A stretch of 44,545 bases of DNA from CAYNWH01 sp964400885 (GTDB lineage Bacteria; Patescibacteriota; Patescibacteriia; CAIXNZ01): positions 1 to 44,545 of the forward strand of contig CAYNWH010000008.1 of NCBI GenBank assembly GCA_964400885.1. The letters run 5' to 3'. Position numbers and translations under genes: made by a program. Shown here in pieces: positions 5,870 to 13,770 of the stretch (its first letter is position 1; each line of letters begins with the position of its first letter). The notes under the pieces are model-generated. The model saw nothing but the letters and a program-made list of their open reading frames with translations. It ran no database searches and had not been told where the DNA came from.

Positions 5870-7123
5870 ATGGAAATTTTAGATAAATTAAAAATTTTAA
5901 CTGAAGCGGCCAAATATGATGTTTGCGCTTCTACTGGCTGCACCCCTCAAAACTGGGGCGTTAAAGGCTTAGGCAATGTCACACGCATGGGCATTTGCCA
6001 TTCTTTTACGCCTGACGGACGCTGTGTGTCTTTGTTTAAAGTGCTTTTGACTAATCAGTGCGTTAATGATTGCTTGTATTGTGTTAACCGTAAAAGTAAT
6101 GATAAGCCCAGGACTTGTTTTGGCGAGCGAGAATTAGCTGATTTATTTTTGGAATTTTATAAAAGAAATTACGTGGAAGGCTTATTTTTAACTTCAGGCA
6201 TTCTTAGAAATTCTGAAGAAACCATGGAACGCATGATCAAAGTGGTGAAAATTTTACGCTTTGAATACAATTTTACTGGCTATATTCATTTGAAAGTTTT
6301 GCCTGGTGTAGGTCAGGAATTAATTGAACAAGGCGCAAAATTAGCTAATCGCATGAGTATTAATATTGAATGTCCAAGTGGGCCTAAATTAGCTTTAATT
6401 TCACCGGAGAAAAGATTAAAAGAGGATTTAATATCACCAATGTTAATTATGAAAAAAATTATTAATCAGGATAAACGTAAAATTCCGGCTGGGCAGACCA
6501 CGCAAATGGTGGTAGGCGCAGCTGGTGAAAGTGATCAGGAAATCATGACTACCAGTACCTGGCTTTACCAAAAGGTTAATTTGCGCCGGGTTTATTATTC
6601 AGCATTTGTGCCAGTTAATCAGGATTGTAAATTACCAGTTAAAGAGCCAGTGCCTTTAAAGCGGGAAAACCGACTATATCAGGCGGACTGGCTGCTAAGG
6701 CGCTATGGTTTTAGCTTGAAAGAATTGCCTTTTGACCAAAGCGGTAATTTGCCTATGGATCTGGATCCAAAAATGGCCTGGGCTTTGGCTAATCTGGATA
6801 AGTTTCCTATTGAGATTAATAAAGCGCCTTTTTCTGTTTTATTGCGCATTCCTGGCCTGGGTGAAAGAAGTGCGCGCCGTATTATGAGTTTGCGCCGGCA
6901 ATATAAGATAAAAACAGTTGAAGAATTAAAAAATATTGGCGTGGTTTTAAAAAGAGCTCTTGATTTCATTTTAATTAACGGTCGTTATTTTGGCGGTACA
7001 AAATATTTAACTGGCTCTAAATTTTTCCCGATTTTTAAGCAAAGTGTTTTGGCTACCGGCATTTTAAGACCAGAACAAAAAGAAGAAGCTTTGCAATTAA
7101 GCCTTTGTTTGGAAGCAGTATAA
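5870..7123 (+). CDS. radical SAM protein with C-terminal HhH, DNA modification/repair type (TIGR03916-like)
   Basis: At 417 residues it has the radical SAM cluster motif C64-x3-C68-x2-C71 (CVNDCLYC), preceded by the family's conserved YDVCASTGC head and GICHSFTPDGRC. A helix-hairpin-helix DNA-binding motif lies near residues 320-350 (LLRIPGLGERSARRI). The combination matches the putative DNA modification/repair radical SAM family often found beside, or fused to, a uracil-DNA-glycosylase-like partner. The next gene is its usual companion, which supports the call. The reaction catalysed is not known. It starts after a structured leader. Confidence 0.88.
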   Translation: MEILDKLKILTEAAKYDVCASTGCTPQNWGVKGLGNVTRMGICHSFTPDGRCVSLFKVLLTNQCVNDCLYCVNRKSNDKPRTCFGERELADLFLEFYKRNYVEGLFLTSGILRNSEETMERMIKVVKILRFEYNFTGYIHLKVLPGVGQELIEQGAKLANRMSINIECPSGPKLALISPEKRLKEDLISPMLIMKKIINQDKRKIPAGQTTQMVVGAAGESDQEIMTTSTWLYQKVNLRRVYYSAFVPVNQDCKLPVKEPVPLKRENRLYQADWLLRRYGFSLKELPFDQSGNLPMDLDPKMAWALANLDKFPIEINKAPFSVLLRIPGLGERSARRIMSLRRQYKIKTVEELKNIGVVLKRALDFILINGRYFGGTKYLTGSKFFPIFKQSVLATGILRPEQKEEALQLSLCLEAV

Positions 7124-7126
7124 TCT

Positions 7127-7262
7127 TAATAACCAATAACCAAATTCCAAATACCAAATAATATTTAATATCTAATAATTAATGATCTAAAATTTTTCAA
7201 TTTAGAATTTTGGTCATTAGAATTTGTTTGATTATTGGTAATTGGTTATTGGAATTTAAAAT
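7127..7262. repeat. AT-rich self-complementary intergenic repeat
   Basis: The left arm AATAACCAATAACCAAATTCC (7128-7148) is answered by TTGGTAATTGGTTATTGGAA (7235-7254) as an imperfect inverted repeat. A smaller dyad lies between. Same style as the tracts at 13771, 19773, 28861 and 38884. Confidence 0.6.
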
Positions 7263-7264
7263 AT

Positions 7265-8047
7265 ATGATAATTAAATTTCAAGATAAATTTGAATCAATT
7301 TTGTATGCAGTCTTATATAGCAATTTGACCGGCTATTTTTTGAGCTCTAAAAATGAGCCCGATAATTTATTTAAGGAGGAAATTTTTATTGATATTGATA
7401 ATCTGAACTGGTCAGAGATTTTACAGCAGCACGATCATAAGTTCGGCCCTGTTAAATGGCTGAAAAATAAAAATGAAGATTTTGAGCAATTTAAAAATAA
7501 TATTGAAACTGCTTTGCGCCATTGGAAAGCGTTTAAATATCAAGTAATTATTGGATTAATCAGACAAGCTCTAAAATTTGGCATTCTTTATGTTAATAAT
7601 AAAAGTTCGCAAGAAGCCAAGAATTTACTTGATCTGGCTAGCCAGGTGAGAAAAGAAATTCACCGGGCTTTAGGTTTTATCCGTTTTATACCTGTTGAAA
7701 AAGGCCAGGAGAAATTTTTGCTGGGTTGTTTTGAAGAAGAAAGCCAAGTGGGTGATTTGGTGATTAAAAATTTTAAAAATCGTTATTTCGGCTATAATTT
7801 ATTATTAAAAACTCCGAAATTAATTTACTTTCTTTATCAGGATAAGCTTTATCAGCTGCCGACTGAAAAGTTTAATCTGGAGATTAATGATAAAAATTTT
7901 GAGAAATTTTGGGAAGTTTTTTATCAGGCCAATTTTATTGCTGGCCGTAAAAATACTAAACTGGCCCAAAAATTAATCCCTAAAAAATATTGGTCCTGGG
8001 TAAAAGAAGGCAAATTAATTAATTTGGCTGATAAAGGCTTACTGTAA
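7265..8047 (+). CDS. DUF4130 / UDG-associated DNA metabolism protein (TIGR03915-like)
   Basis: The ATG at 7265 (MIIKFQDKFESILYAVL) is chosen over an upstream TTG because that codon lies inside the intergenic repeat. The 260-residue product has the family pattern: HRWK-like HWKAFKY around residue 83, VRKEIHRALGFIRF in the middle, and a C-terminal FWEVFYQANFIAGRKN followed by LIPKKYW. These proteins regularly accompany the radical SAM/HhH protein encoded just upstream, and the two probably act together on DNA. The biochemical activity is unproven. Confidence 0.82.
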   Translation: MIIKFQDKFESILYAVLYSNLTGYFLSSKNEPDNLFKEEIFIDIDNLNWSEILQQHDHKFGPVKWLKNKNEDFEQFKNNIETALRHWKAFKYQVIIGLIRQALKFGILYVNNKSSQEAKNLLDLASQVRKEIHRALGFIRFIPVEKGQEKFLLGCFEEESQVGDLVIKNFKNRYFGYNLLLKTPKLIYFLYQDKLYQLPTEKFNLEINDKNFEKFWEVFYQANFIAGRKNTKLAQKLIPKKYWSWVKEGKLINLADKGLL

Positions 8048-8143
8048 AAACGCACTGTCATCCTGAGTGCAACGAAGGATCTCCTTGTAATTGGGTGCCA
8101 AAGAGATTCTTCACTCCGTTCAGAATGACAGACAGTGCGTTTT
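8047..8143. repeat. 97-base inverted repeat, MITE-like
   Basis: Left arm AAAACGCACTGTCATCCTGAG pairs with a right arm ending GACAGTGCGTTTT. Internally GCAACGAAGGATCT is mirrored by AGATTCTTCACTCCGTT. This GTCATCCTGAG...GAAGGATCT text is a dispersed repeat seen in many environmental bacterial genomes (from general knowledge). It begins in the stop codon of the DUF4130 gene and can also serve as its terminator. Confidence 0.75.
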
Positions 8144-8210
8144 AGTTTGCTTTGATTGATAAGTTTTGATATATTTAAAATAACAATTTTGAATAAACGG
8201 CAAAAAGGGG

Positions 8211-8230
8211 GAGCCTTTTAAGGCTCTTTT
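8211..8230 (+). terminator. terminator-like hairpin in the guaA leader
   Basis: GAGCCTT/AAGGCTC (8211-8217/8220-8226) followed by TTTT, 42 bases before the guaA start. If the guaA promoter lies upstream this is an attenuator. Otherwise it only ends transcription from upstream. Confidence 0.45.
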
Positions 8231-8272
8231 AAAATTCAAAAAAATGTACCTTGAGAAAGGAGGAAATGATTA

Positions 8273-9835
8273 ATGGATACGAAAGAGTCATCAATGGAAC
8301 AGCCTGAAATTCTGATTATTGATCTGGGTTCCCAGTACACGCTGGTGATTGGCCGGACAATCAGGGAATTGGGCTATCGGACAATCATTGTTTCGCCGCC
8401 CAGAGCTAGGACGCTTTTAAAGACCTGTAAGCCTAAAGTTATTATTTTGTCTGGTGGCAGTGCCAGTGTTTACGAGCAGGATGCGCCTCAGCCGCCAGAA
8501 GAAATTCTGACTCTAGGCATTCCTATCCTTGGCATTTGTTATGGCATGCAATGGCTGGCTTTTAAGCTTGGCGGCAGGGTTACGCCTAGCAGAGAACACA
8601 AAGAATATGGTGAAACTTTTGTCCGGTTTGAAGTTCAAGATTTAATCTTCAAAAAAATGGCTCAAGAGGGCACTGTCTGGGCCAGCCATGGCGATAGTGT
8701 GGCAGAATTGCCGCCTGGATTTAGGCCGATTGCCTGGTCTAATAAAGGCAAAATAATCGCTGGCATGGTCAGTTACAAGCGTAAGATCTGGGGTTTGCAG
8801 TTTCATCCGGAAGTGACTCATACAGCCGGCGGAAAAAGTATTTTGGAGCGTTTTCTACAAAAAGCTGGTAGCTGCAGCAAAAACTGGCAGCCAGCTGATG
8901 TGATTGAGGAAATCAGGGCTGAACTGCGTCAAGCAGTTATTGGCCATGATGGCCAAGCTAAAAAAGCCATTCTTGGTTTTAGCGGCGGAGTTGATTCAAC
9001 TACCTTGGCCACGATTGCCCAGCCGATTTTTAGTTCCAACCTTTTGGCAATCTGCATTAATGCTGGCAACTTGCGCCAAAATGAGCTGGAGCAAATACGC
9101 GCTAATGCACGATCAGCCGGTGTTCAGCTGAAAGTTGTGAATGCAGCCAAAAGATTCACCAAAGCTTTGTCCAAAGCCACTCATTCAGAGCATAAGCGCC
9201 GTATTTTTCGTCGGCTCTATAAAAAGATCCTAGAGCAGGAAGCTAAAAAATTCAGCGCTGAATTCATAATCCAGGGCAGCTTGGCCACGGACATCATTGA
9301 ATCAGGCGCTGCTGGCGAATCAGCTCTGATCAAGTCGCATCACAACATCGGACTGAATTTCAGCATCCAAGAACTGCATCCCTTGCGTCGGCTTTTCAAG
9401 TACGAAATCAGGGATCTGGCGCGTCAGCTGGGTTTGCCAGCAGCAGTTTCAGAAAGACAGCCTTTTCCCGGGCCTGGCCTGTTCGTACGTATAGTCGGCA
9501 AACCAGTTACAGCTAAAAGGCTGGCCATTGTTCGCTGGGCTGATAATATTGTCACAGAAATACTTAAGCAGTTTAATATTTACGACCAGATTTCTCAGCT
9601 GGTGGTGGCATTGGAGTGTAACCGGACAGTCGGTATCAAGGGTGATGGGCGATCTTACGGTTACACTATTATGGTCAGGGGTGTTTTGACCGCTGATTTC
9701 ATGACCGTGCGCGGTTTTCAAATCCCAGAGCATGTTCGCAGAGAAATTACTTCGGCCGTAACCAAGCACCCGCAAATCGTTCGTGTCCATTACGATGAAA
9801 CAAATAAGCCTCCGGCAACAACCGAGGCTGAATAA
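8273..9835 (+). CDS. guaA: GMP synthase (glutamine-hydrolysing)
   Basis: Converts XMP to GMP using glutamine and ATP. Residues 12-195 form the class I amidotransferase domain with C89 (GICYGMQW), H178 and E180 (LQFHPEVTH). The ATP-pyrophosphatase loop is at 235-243 (GFSGGVDST). The dimerisation domain fills the C-terminus. The start at 8273 is fixed by AAAGGAGG (8256-8263) nine bases upstream; an earlier ATG at 8266 is out of frame. The family usually ends in PPATIEWE, while here it ends PPATTEAE, losing the usual tryptophan. Codons are visibly more GC-rich than in neighbouring genes, which may reflect transfer or expression. Confidence 0.97.
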   Translation: MDTKESSMEQPEILIIDLGSQYTLVIGRTIRELGYRTIIVSPPRARTLLKTCKPKVIILSGGSASVYEQDAPQPPEEILTLGIPILGICYGMQWLAFKLGGRVTPSREHKEYGETFVRFEVQDLIFKKMAQEGTVWASHGDSVAELPPGFRPIAWSNKGKIIAGMVSYKRKIWGLQFHPEVTHTAGGKSILERFLQKAGSCSKNWQPADVIEEIRAELRQAVIGHDGQAKKAILGFSGGVDSTTLATIAQPIFSSNLLAICINAGNLRQNELEQIRANARSAGVQLKVVNAAKRFTKALSKATHSEHKRRIFRRLYKKILEQEAKKFSAEFIIQGSLATDIIESGAAGESALIKSHHNIGLNFSIQELHPLRRLFKYEIRDLARQLGLPAAVSERQPFPGPGLFVRIVGKPVTAKRLAIVRWADNIVTEILKQFNIYDQISQLVVALECNRTVGIKGDGRSYGYTIMVRGVLTADFMTVRGFQIPEHVRREITSAVTKHPQIVRVHYDETNKPPATTEAE

Positions 9836-9841
9836 AAGTTT

Positions 9842-9874
9842 AAAGCCGTCCCGCTGTGCGGGGCGGCTTTTCTT
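9842..9874 (+). terminator. guaA terminator
   Basis: AAAGCCGTCCCGC (9842-9854) pairs with GCGGGGCGGCTTT (9858-9870), loop TGT, one G-U, then T-rich sequence. It sits at the convergent junction with the prs gene. Confidence 0.9.
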
Positions 9875-10759
9875 TTATAATTCTTTGATTAAAAGCGGCG
9901 CAATTGGTAAAATTTTAATTTTTTTAATTCTTTTTTCTTTAGGTATCGGATATGTATCAGTTAAAACTACTTGTTTAATTGGTGCTTTTTTAATTCTTTC
10001 TATAGCCGGGCCAGATAAGATGCCGTGTGTAGTAAAAATATAAATATCTTTAACTTTGTGTTCTTTAAGCTCATGGCAGGCTGCGCAGATCGTGCCAGCT
10101 GTATCAATCATATCGTCAGTGATAATAACATTTTTGCCTATAATATTTTTTTTAAATTTTAAAATTTTAGCCATATTTTGCTGAGGCCTGATTTTTTGCA
10201 TAACTAAAACCGGTAAAGGATCTAAAAGTTTTGCTAGTTTAAAAGCGCGATTTCTAGCGCCATTATCAGGCGCCACAATAATAGTATTTTTTAGACTTAT
10301 ATTTTTTTTAATATAATTGGCAAAAATGGGCAGGGGATCAAGGTTGATTAATTTTGGTTTTAAATAGTCTTTGTCTCTTTGGCTATGAATATCTACGGTA
10401 ATAAATTGATTGACGCCAGCTTGCTTAAATAAATTAGCCATGAGTTTAGCCGTAATTGGTGCGCCCAGTCGATCTTTTTTATCCTGGCGCGAGTAGCTAA
10501 AGTAGGGGAAAATGGCTGTGATTTTTTTAGCGCCATTTTCTTTAAGCGCGTTGATTAGAATTAAAAATTCTAAAATATTTTTATCTTGGCAAGTTGAGCC
10601 AAGAATAAAAACTTTTTGGCCTTTGACTTCATTTTTAATCTGCAAATAAATTTCTCCATCGCTAAAACGCTTGGCTTTAAACAAACCTAAGCGAAGCTTA
10701 GTTTTTTTACAAATTTGCCGGCTAAGTTGTTTGGCATTTTTTAAAGCAAAAATATACAT
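9875..10759 (-). CDS. prs: ribose-phosphate pyrophosphokinase (PRPP synthetase)
   Basis: Makes PRPP from ribose 5-phosphate and ATP. The ATG at 10759 gives MYIFALKNAKQLSRQI, aligning with the family's usual MKLFAGNA start. An upstream in-frame TTG at 10780 overlaps the preceding gene and is less likely. Visible motifs are RFSDGE, the flexible-loop region IFPYFSYSRQDKK, the PRPP-binding signature VIITDDMIDTAGT and the VDIHS metal site. At 294 residues it is slightly shorter than typical. It is the last gene of a tight three-gene operon, ten bases after the phosphoribosyltransferase gene. Confidence 0.93.
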   Translation of the reverse strand: MYIFALKNAKQLSRQICKKTKLRLGLFKAKRFSDGEIYLQIKNEVKGQKVFILGSTCQDKNILEFLILINALKENGAKKITAIFPYFSYSRQDKKDRLGAPITAKLMANLFKQAGVNQFITVDIHSQRDKDYLKPKLINLDPLPIFANYIKKNISLKNTIIVAPDNGARNRAFKLAKLLDPLPVLVMQKIRPQQNMAKILKFKKNIIGKNVIITDDMIDTAGTICAACHELKEHKVKDIYIFTTHGILSGPAIERIKKAPIKQVVLTDTYPIPKEKRIKKIKILPIAPLLIKEL

Positions 10760-10769
10760 AAATTTATTT

Positions 10770-11417
10770 TTATTTGCCAAACTTTTTAGATTTTTCCATT
10801 AAATCAACCACTTCTGCATCGGTTGTTTGGCCAAAGTCTTCATAAAAAGCGCCGACAGCGCCAAAAAATAAGGGTGCATCAAGATAAATAACTTCATCAG
10901 CTTCTTTTTGGATTATTTTAAGAGAATCTCGGGCTGTCACAGGCACGGCTACAATAATTTTTTTGGCTTTTTTCTCTTTAACTGATTTAATGGCCGCTCT
11001 CATAGTTAAACCAGTAGCAATGCCGTCATCAACTATAATGACTGTTTTATTTTTCAAATTCAAGGGCAACTGGTCTGGCCTATAAGTTTTTAACCGGCGT
11101 TCAGCTTCTTTTTTTTCTTCGGCTATTTTTTTCTCAAGGTATTCATGGCTAATTTTATAAGTCTCAATTGATGTTTGATCAAAAATGCCTTGGCCTGTTT
11201 CTGTGATAGCGCCAATCGCAAATTCTTCATTAAAAGGGGCGCCAATTTTACGGGGAACTACGAGGTCCAATGGCAAATTTAAATTTTGAGCAATTTTAAA
11301 AGCCGTAACCACGCCGCCTCTGGGCAAGGCTAAAATAATAGTATTCTTTTGGCTCTTGAATCCTTTTAACTCCTTTGCTAGTTTTTGCCCGGCATCTTGC
11401 CGGTCTTTAAACATCAT
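10770..11417 (-). CDS. phosphoribosyltransferase (COG1926-like)
   Basis: A 215-residue type I phosphoribosyltransferase-fold protein. The N-terminal LALPRGGVVTAFKIAQ and LDLVVPRKIGAPFNEEFAIGA are typical of the COG1926 predicted phosphoribosyltransferases. The PRPP-binding loop is VIIVDDGIATGLTMRAA (about residues 125-141). The substrate base is unknown. It lies between the PhnP-like hydrolase and PRPP synthetase genes with gaps of about ten bases, so the three are cotranscribed. Use of the PRPP made by the neighbour is a natural inference. Confidence 0.88.
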   Translation of the reverse strand: MMFKDRQDAGQKLAKELKGFKSQKNTIILALPRGGVVTAFKIAQNLNLPLDLVVPRKIGAPFNEEFAIGAITETGQGIFDQTSIETYKISHEYLEKKIAEEKKEAERRLKTYRPDQLPLNLKNKTVIIVDDGIATGLTMRAAIKSVKEKKAKKIIVAVPVTARDSLKIIQKEADEVIYLDAPLFFGAVGAFYEDFGQTTDAEVVDLMEKSKKFGK

Positions 11418-11428
11418 AATTGATTAAA

Positions 11429-12214
11429 TTATAACTTAATTTTTAGGCCGTCATAAGTTAAAAAGACTTTTGTTTTAATTTTCTTGGCTTTAACAAATTT
11501 TGCTATTTCTACCCGGGCAATTTTATAAGGCGGATAAGAATGGCCGATTTGAGTTAAATATAAATTTTTTACTTTTTGTTTTTTTGCTAATTCAATGGCT
11601 TGTCTGGTATTTAAATGGGTAATAAACTGGCGCTTAAAGTACATGGCTGCATCCAAAATTAAATTTTGGCAATTTTTAAAAGATTTTAAGGATTGATTGG
11701 GAACTTTGATAACATCTGAACAATAGATAAATTTATCAAATTTATAAGCAAAAGTAGGAAAGTCTTTTTCATTTAAAACATAATGTTTGACTGGCAAGGC
11801 AATAATCCCCCAATTTCCTATTTTGAATTTTTGATAAGGTTTAATGGCCTGGAATTTAAGATTGGTTAAATTTTTATATCTGTTAGTTATTTTTTTAATC
11901 GTTTGTTTTTGGCAGTAAATGGTAATTTTATTTTTGGTCCAGCCGTTTAATTTTTTAATGCCGCCGCTGGCATCCCAATGGGCATGAGTAATTATAGCAT
12001 AATTAATCTTTTTTATTTTTTCCCGCTTAACTTGCTCTAAAAAATCAGGCGAGCAATCAATTAAAAGATTTAACTTATCTGTTTTTAATAAAGCTGAAGA
12101 TCTGGTTCTTTTTGATTTACTGCCCTTTTTTCTGGCATCTTCACAAACTAAATCCTGGCAATCTTTTCTGGGGATGCCTGTTGAAGGACCTGTGCCTAAA
12201 AAGATAATGTGCAT
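11429..12214 (-). CDS. metallo-beta-lactamase fold hydrolase, PhnP-like
   Basis: The 261-residue product starts with IIFLGTGPSTGIPRKDCQ, carries C19 and C24, then RTRSSALL and LLIDCSPDF, as in the PhnP/COG1235 branch. The metal motif reads T-H77-A-H79-W-D81-A, so the histidine that normally follows the aspartate (HxHxDH) is alanine. Other metal ligands appear later (VKH, CSD, a C-terminal TQIGHS). PhnP opens cyclic ribose phosphates. As first gene of an operon with PRPP synthetase and a phosphoribosyltransferase, a role in ribose phosphate salvage is plausible but inferred. The altered motif may change metal content or activity. Confidence 0.75.
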   Translation of the reverse strand: MHIIFLGTGPSTGIPRKDCQDLVCEDARKKGSKSKRTRSSALLKTDKLNLLIDCSPDFLEQVKREKIKKINYAIITHAHWDASGGIKKLNGWTKNKITIYCQKQTIKKITNRYKNLTNLKFQAIKPYQKFKIGNWGIIALPVKHYVLNEKDFPTFAYKFDKFIYCSDVIKVPNQSLKSFKNCQNLILDAAMYFKRQFITHLNTRQAIELAKKQKVKNLYLTQIGHSYPPYKIARVEIAKFVKAKKIKTKVFLTYDGLKIKL

Positions 12215-12221
12215 AAGTTAG

Positions 12222-12251
12222 TTTGACAACTTAATTAGCTGATTGTTAAAT
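12222..12251 (+). promoter_or_regulatory. promoter of the 12.25-12.46 kb RNA
   Basis: TTGACA (12222-12227), an 18-bp spacer and TTAAAT (12246-12251). The expected start, about 12257, coincides with the 5' end of the closing stem of the RNA. Confidence 0.6.
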
Positions 12252-12254
12252 TAT

Positions 12255-12460
12255 GAATAAGGATATTGGCAGCAGACTCAAAACTTAACGGCAATGCCGT
12301 GTCTTCTTTCCCCTGGGAAGATCGTTGCTTGGAGGCATTAACTCACCAATCGTTGCTGATCCGCAGAAAGAAAACCACCTTCACTCAATTTAACTTTTAC
12401 CTCCAGGCTCTGTCTGTCAATATCCTTTATTCAAGCTCTCCTATTATGGGGAGCTTTTTA
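12255..12460 (+). ncRNA. free-standing structured noncoding RNA, 6S-like architecture
   Basis: GAATAAGGATATTG (12255-12268) pairs with CAATATCCTTTATTC (12418-12432) with one bulge. The stem continues inward through GCAG and CAGA pairings for about 20 bp in total. Inside are a large asymmetric open region, a small CGGC-AAT-GCCG hairpin on the 5' side and an apical stem TTCTTTC/GAAAGAA (12304-12310/12366-12372). An intrinsic terminator (AAGCTCTCC/GGGGAGCTT, 12433-12456, then T run) follows at once. No convincing protein frame crosses it. Closing stem, central bubble and apical stem recall 6S RNA, but no sequence match can be claimed. SRP, tmRNA and RNase P signatures are absent. Confidence 0.65.
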
Positions 12461-12484
12461 CTTATTATAACAAGTTTTTAATGC

Positions 12485-12490
12485 TATAAT
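12485..12490 (+). promoter_or_regulatory. -10 box of a probably leaderless mRNA
   Basis: TATAAT ends seven bases before the ATG at 12497, so transcription would begin at or next to the start codon. Confidence 0.6.
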
Positions 12491-12496
12491 AAAGGC

Positions 12497-13342
12497 ATGA
12501 AATTAAGTTTTAGACATTTTTTAAATTTTACCTTTTTTTTAGAGATTTTTTTGTTTGCCTTTACTTTGCTTTTGGCTATCAATGTGGCTTTAAATTTAGC
12601 TCGAAAAGTTCCTGTTAACGAAACTGTCAAATTGGAAAATGGCTTAGGACTTTGGCAATTTGTCATTATGTTCATTGTTGCTACAGCTATTTTATTGCTA
12701 ATCTTAAAATATTTTAAAAAGCCCTGGCTGATTAAGGGCTTGTTTTATTTGGCAATTTTTGAAGGGCTTTTAATTTTTACTCAGGCTTATTTTGCCTGGC
12801 CAGATTTTTTATATATATTGGGGTTTTTGCTCTTTTTTTGGCTTATTTATCGCAATGTTTTAGTCCATGATTTAATAGTTGCCTTAGCCATTGCTGCCAT
12901 TGCCGTGATTTTTGGCTTAAATTTAACGCCTTCAGCTGCAGTTTTAGTCCTGCTTTTATTGGCAGTTTATGATTATTGGGCGGTTTATAAAACCAAGCAT
13001 ATGGTGCAGATGTTTCGCGGCATGGCTGAATCCAAAGTCCATTTTTCTTTTGTTATTCCAGCTAATTTTAAAAGTTTATTTAAAAAAATTAAAGATGTCA
13101 GTCCCACTACAGAATTTATGTTTTTAGGCACAGGAGATGTAGCTTTGCCAGCCATTTTCATTGTGGCCAGTTTAAAAATCAATATTTTAACTGCTTTAAT
13201 CAGTGCTTTAGGCGCAGTCTTTGGCTTAATTATTCTGCATGTTATTTTTATTACCCAAAAAGAAAGGGCGCCGATGCCTGGCTTGCCGCCCATTGTACTT
13301 GGGACGCTTTTGGGTTTTTTAATATCTTTTTTTATATTTTAA
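12497..13342 (+). CDS. presenilin-type intramembrane aspartyl protease (A22 family, COG3389-like)
   Basis: A 281-residue membrane protein with about eight to nine helices. The two catalytic aspartates are D159 in VYDYWAVY and D214 in LGTGDVALP, the YD and GxGD motifs of presenilin/signal peptide peptidase proteases. The third motif, normally PAL, appears as PGLP (residues 261-264). Such enzymes cut transmembrane helices. They are best known from eukaryotes and archaea. The gene appears to have a leaderless promoter and lies four bases before archease, so the two may be cotranscribed. Confidence 0.85.
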   Translation: MKLSFRHFLNFTFFLEIFLFAFTLLLAINVALNLARKVPVNETVKLENGLGLWQFVIMFIVATAILLLILKYFKKPWLIKGLFYLAIFEGLLIFTQAYFAWPDFLYILGFLLFFWLIYRNVLVHDLIVALAIAAIAVIFGLNLTPSAAVLVLLLLAVYDYWAVYKTKHMVQMFRGMAESKVHFSFVIPANFKSLFKKIKDVSPTTEFMFLGTGDVALPAIFIVASLKINILTALISALGAVFGLIILHVIFITQKERAPMPGLPPIVLGTLLGFLISFFIF

Positions 13343-13345
13343 TTT

Positions 13346-13768
13346 ATGCCAGCTTATCAAAACTTGGAACACACAGCTGATTTAAAAATTCGGACCATAG
13401 GCAAAACTAAAGAAGAGGTTTTTGCTAATATGGCTAAGGGCATGTTTGCTAATATATATGATCAGACTAGTCTTTTAAAGGATCAGCCTATAGAAATGGA
13501 ATTAATATTAAAGACTAATGATATTGCTGAACTTTTAGTGGATTTTTTAAATGAATTGATTTATTTAAGCGATATTAATGATGTTATTTACAATACTTTT
13601 GAATTGGTTATTTTTGAAAAAGATCGTCTCTGGCATTTGGAAAGCGTGCTTAAAGGTTTTAAAGTCAGTGGATTTAAATTGGAAGTCAAGGCCGCTACTT
13701 ATAATGAATTAAAATTAGAAGAAGATTTAGACGGTAATTGGCTGGCAGAGGTAGTTTTTGATATTTAA
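13346..13768 (+). CDS. archease
   Basis: A 140-residue protein of the archease family, beginning with YQNLEHTADLKIRTIGKTKEEVF, the family signature around a conserved HTAD metal-site aspartate. The C-terminus carries VKAATYNELKLEE (usual form KAVTYHxL) and ends on a VVFDI strand. Archease activates the RNA ligase RtcB by promoting guanylylation and multiple turnovers. RtcB is encoded next, after 98 bases of repeat-type sequence, so the functional link is strong. Confidence 0.93.
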   Translation: MPAYQNLEHTADLKIRTIGKTKEEVFANMAKGMFANIYDQTSLLKDQPIEMELILKTNDIAELLVDFLNELIYLSDINDVIYNTFELVIFEKDRLWHLESVLKGFKVSGFKLEVKAATYNELKLEEDLDGNWLAEVVFDI

Positions 13769-13770
13769 AT

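Noticed and set aside
7235..7264. Upstream TTG start of the DUF4130 protein
   Set aside because: The extra ten residues are encoded by the intergenic inverted repeat; the ATG at 7265 begins the conserved part.
9449..9790. Long frame opposite guaA
   Set aside because: It is a shadow of guaA, whose catalytic motifs are all present on the plus strand.
12266..12481. 71-codon frame across the 12.25-12.46 kb region
   Set aside because: It runs through the terminator, has no ribosome site and no protein-like pattern; the RNA structure explains the region better.
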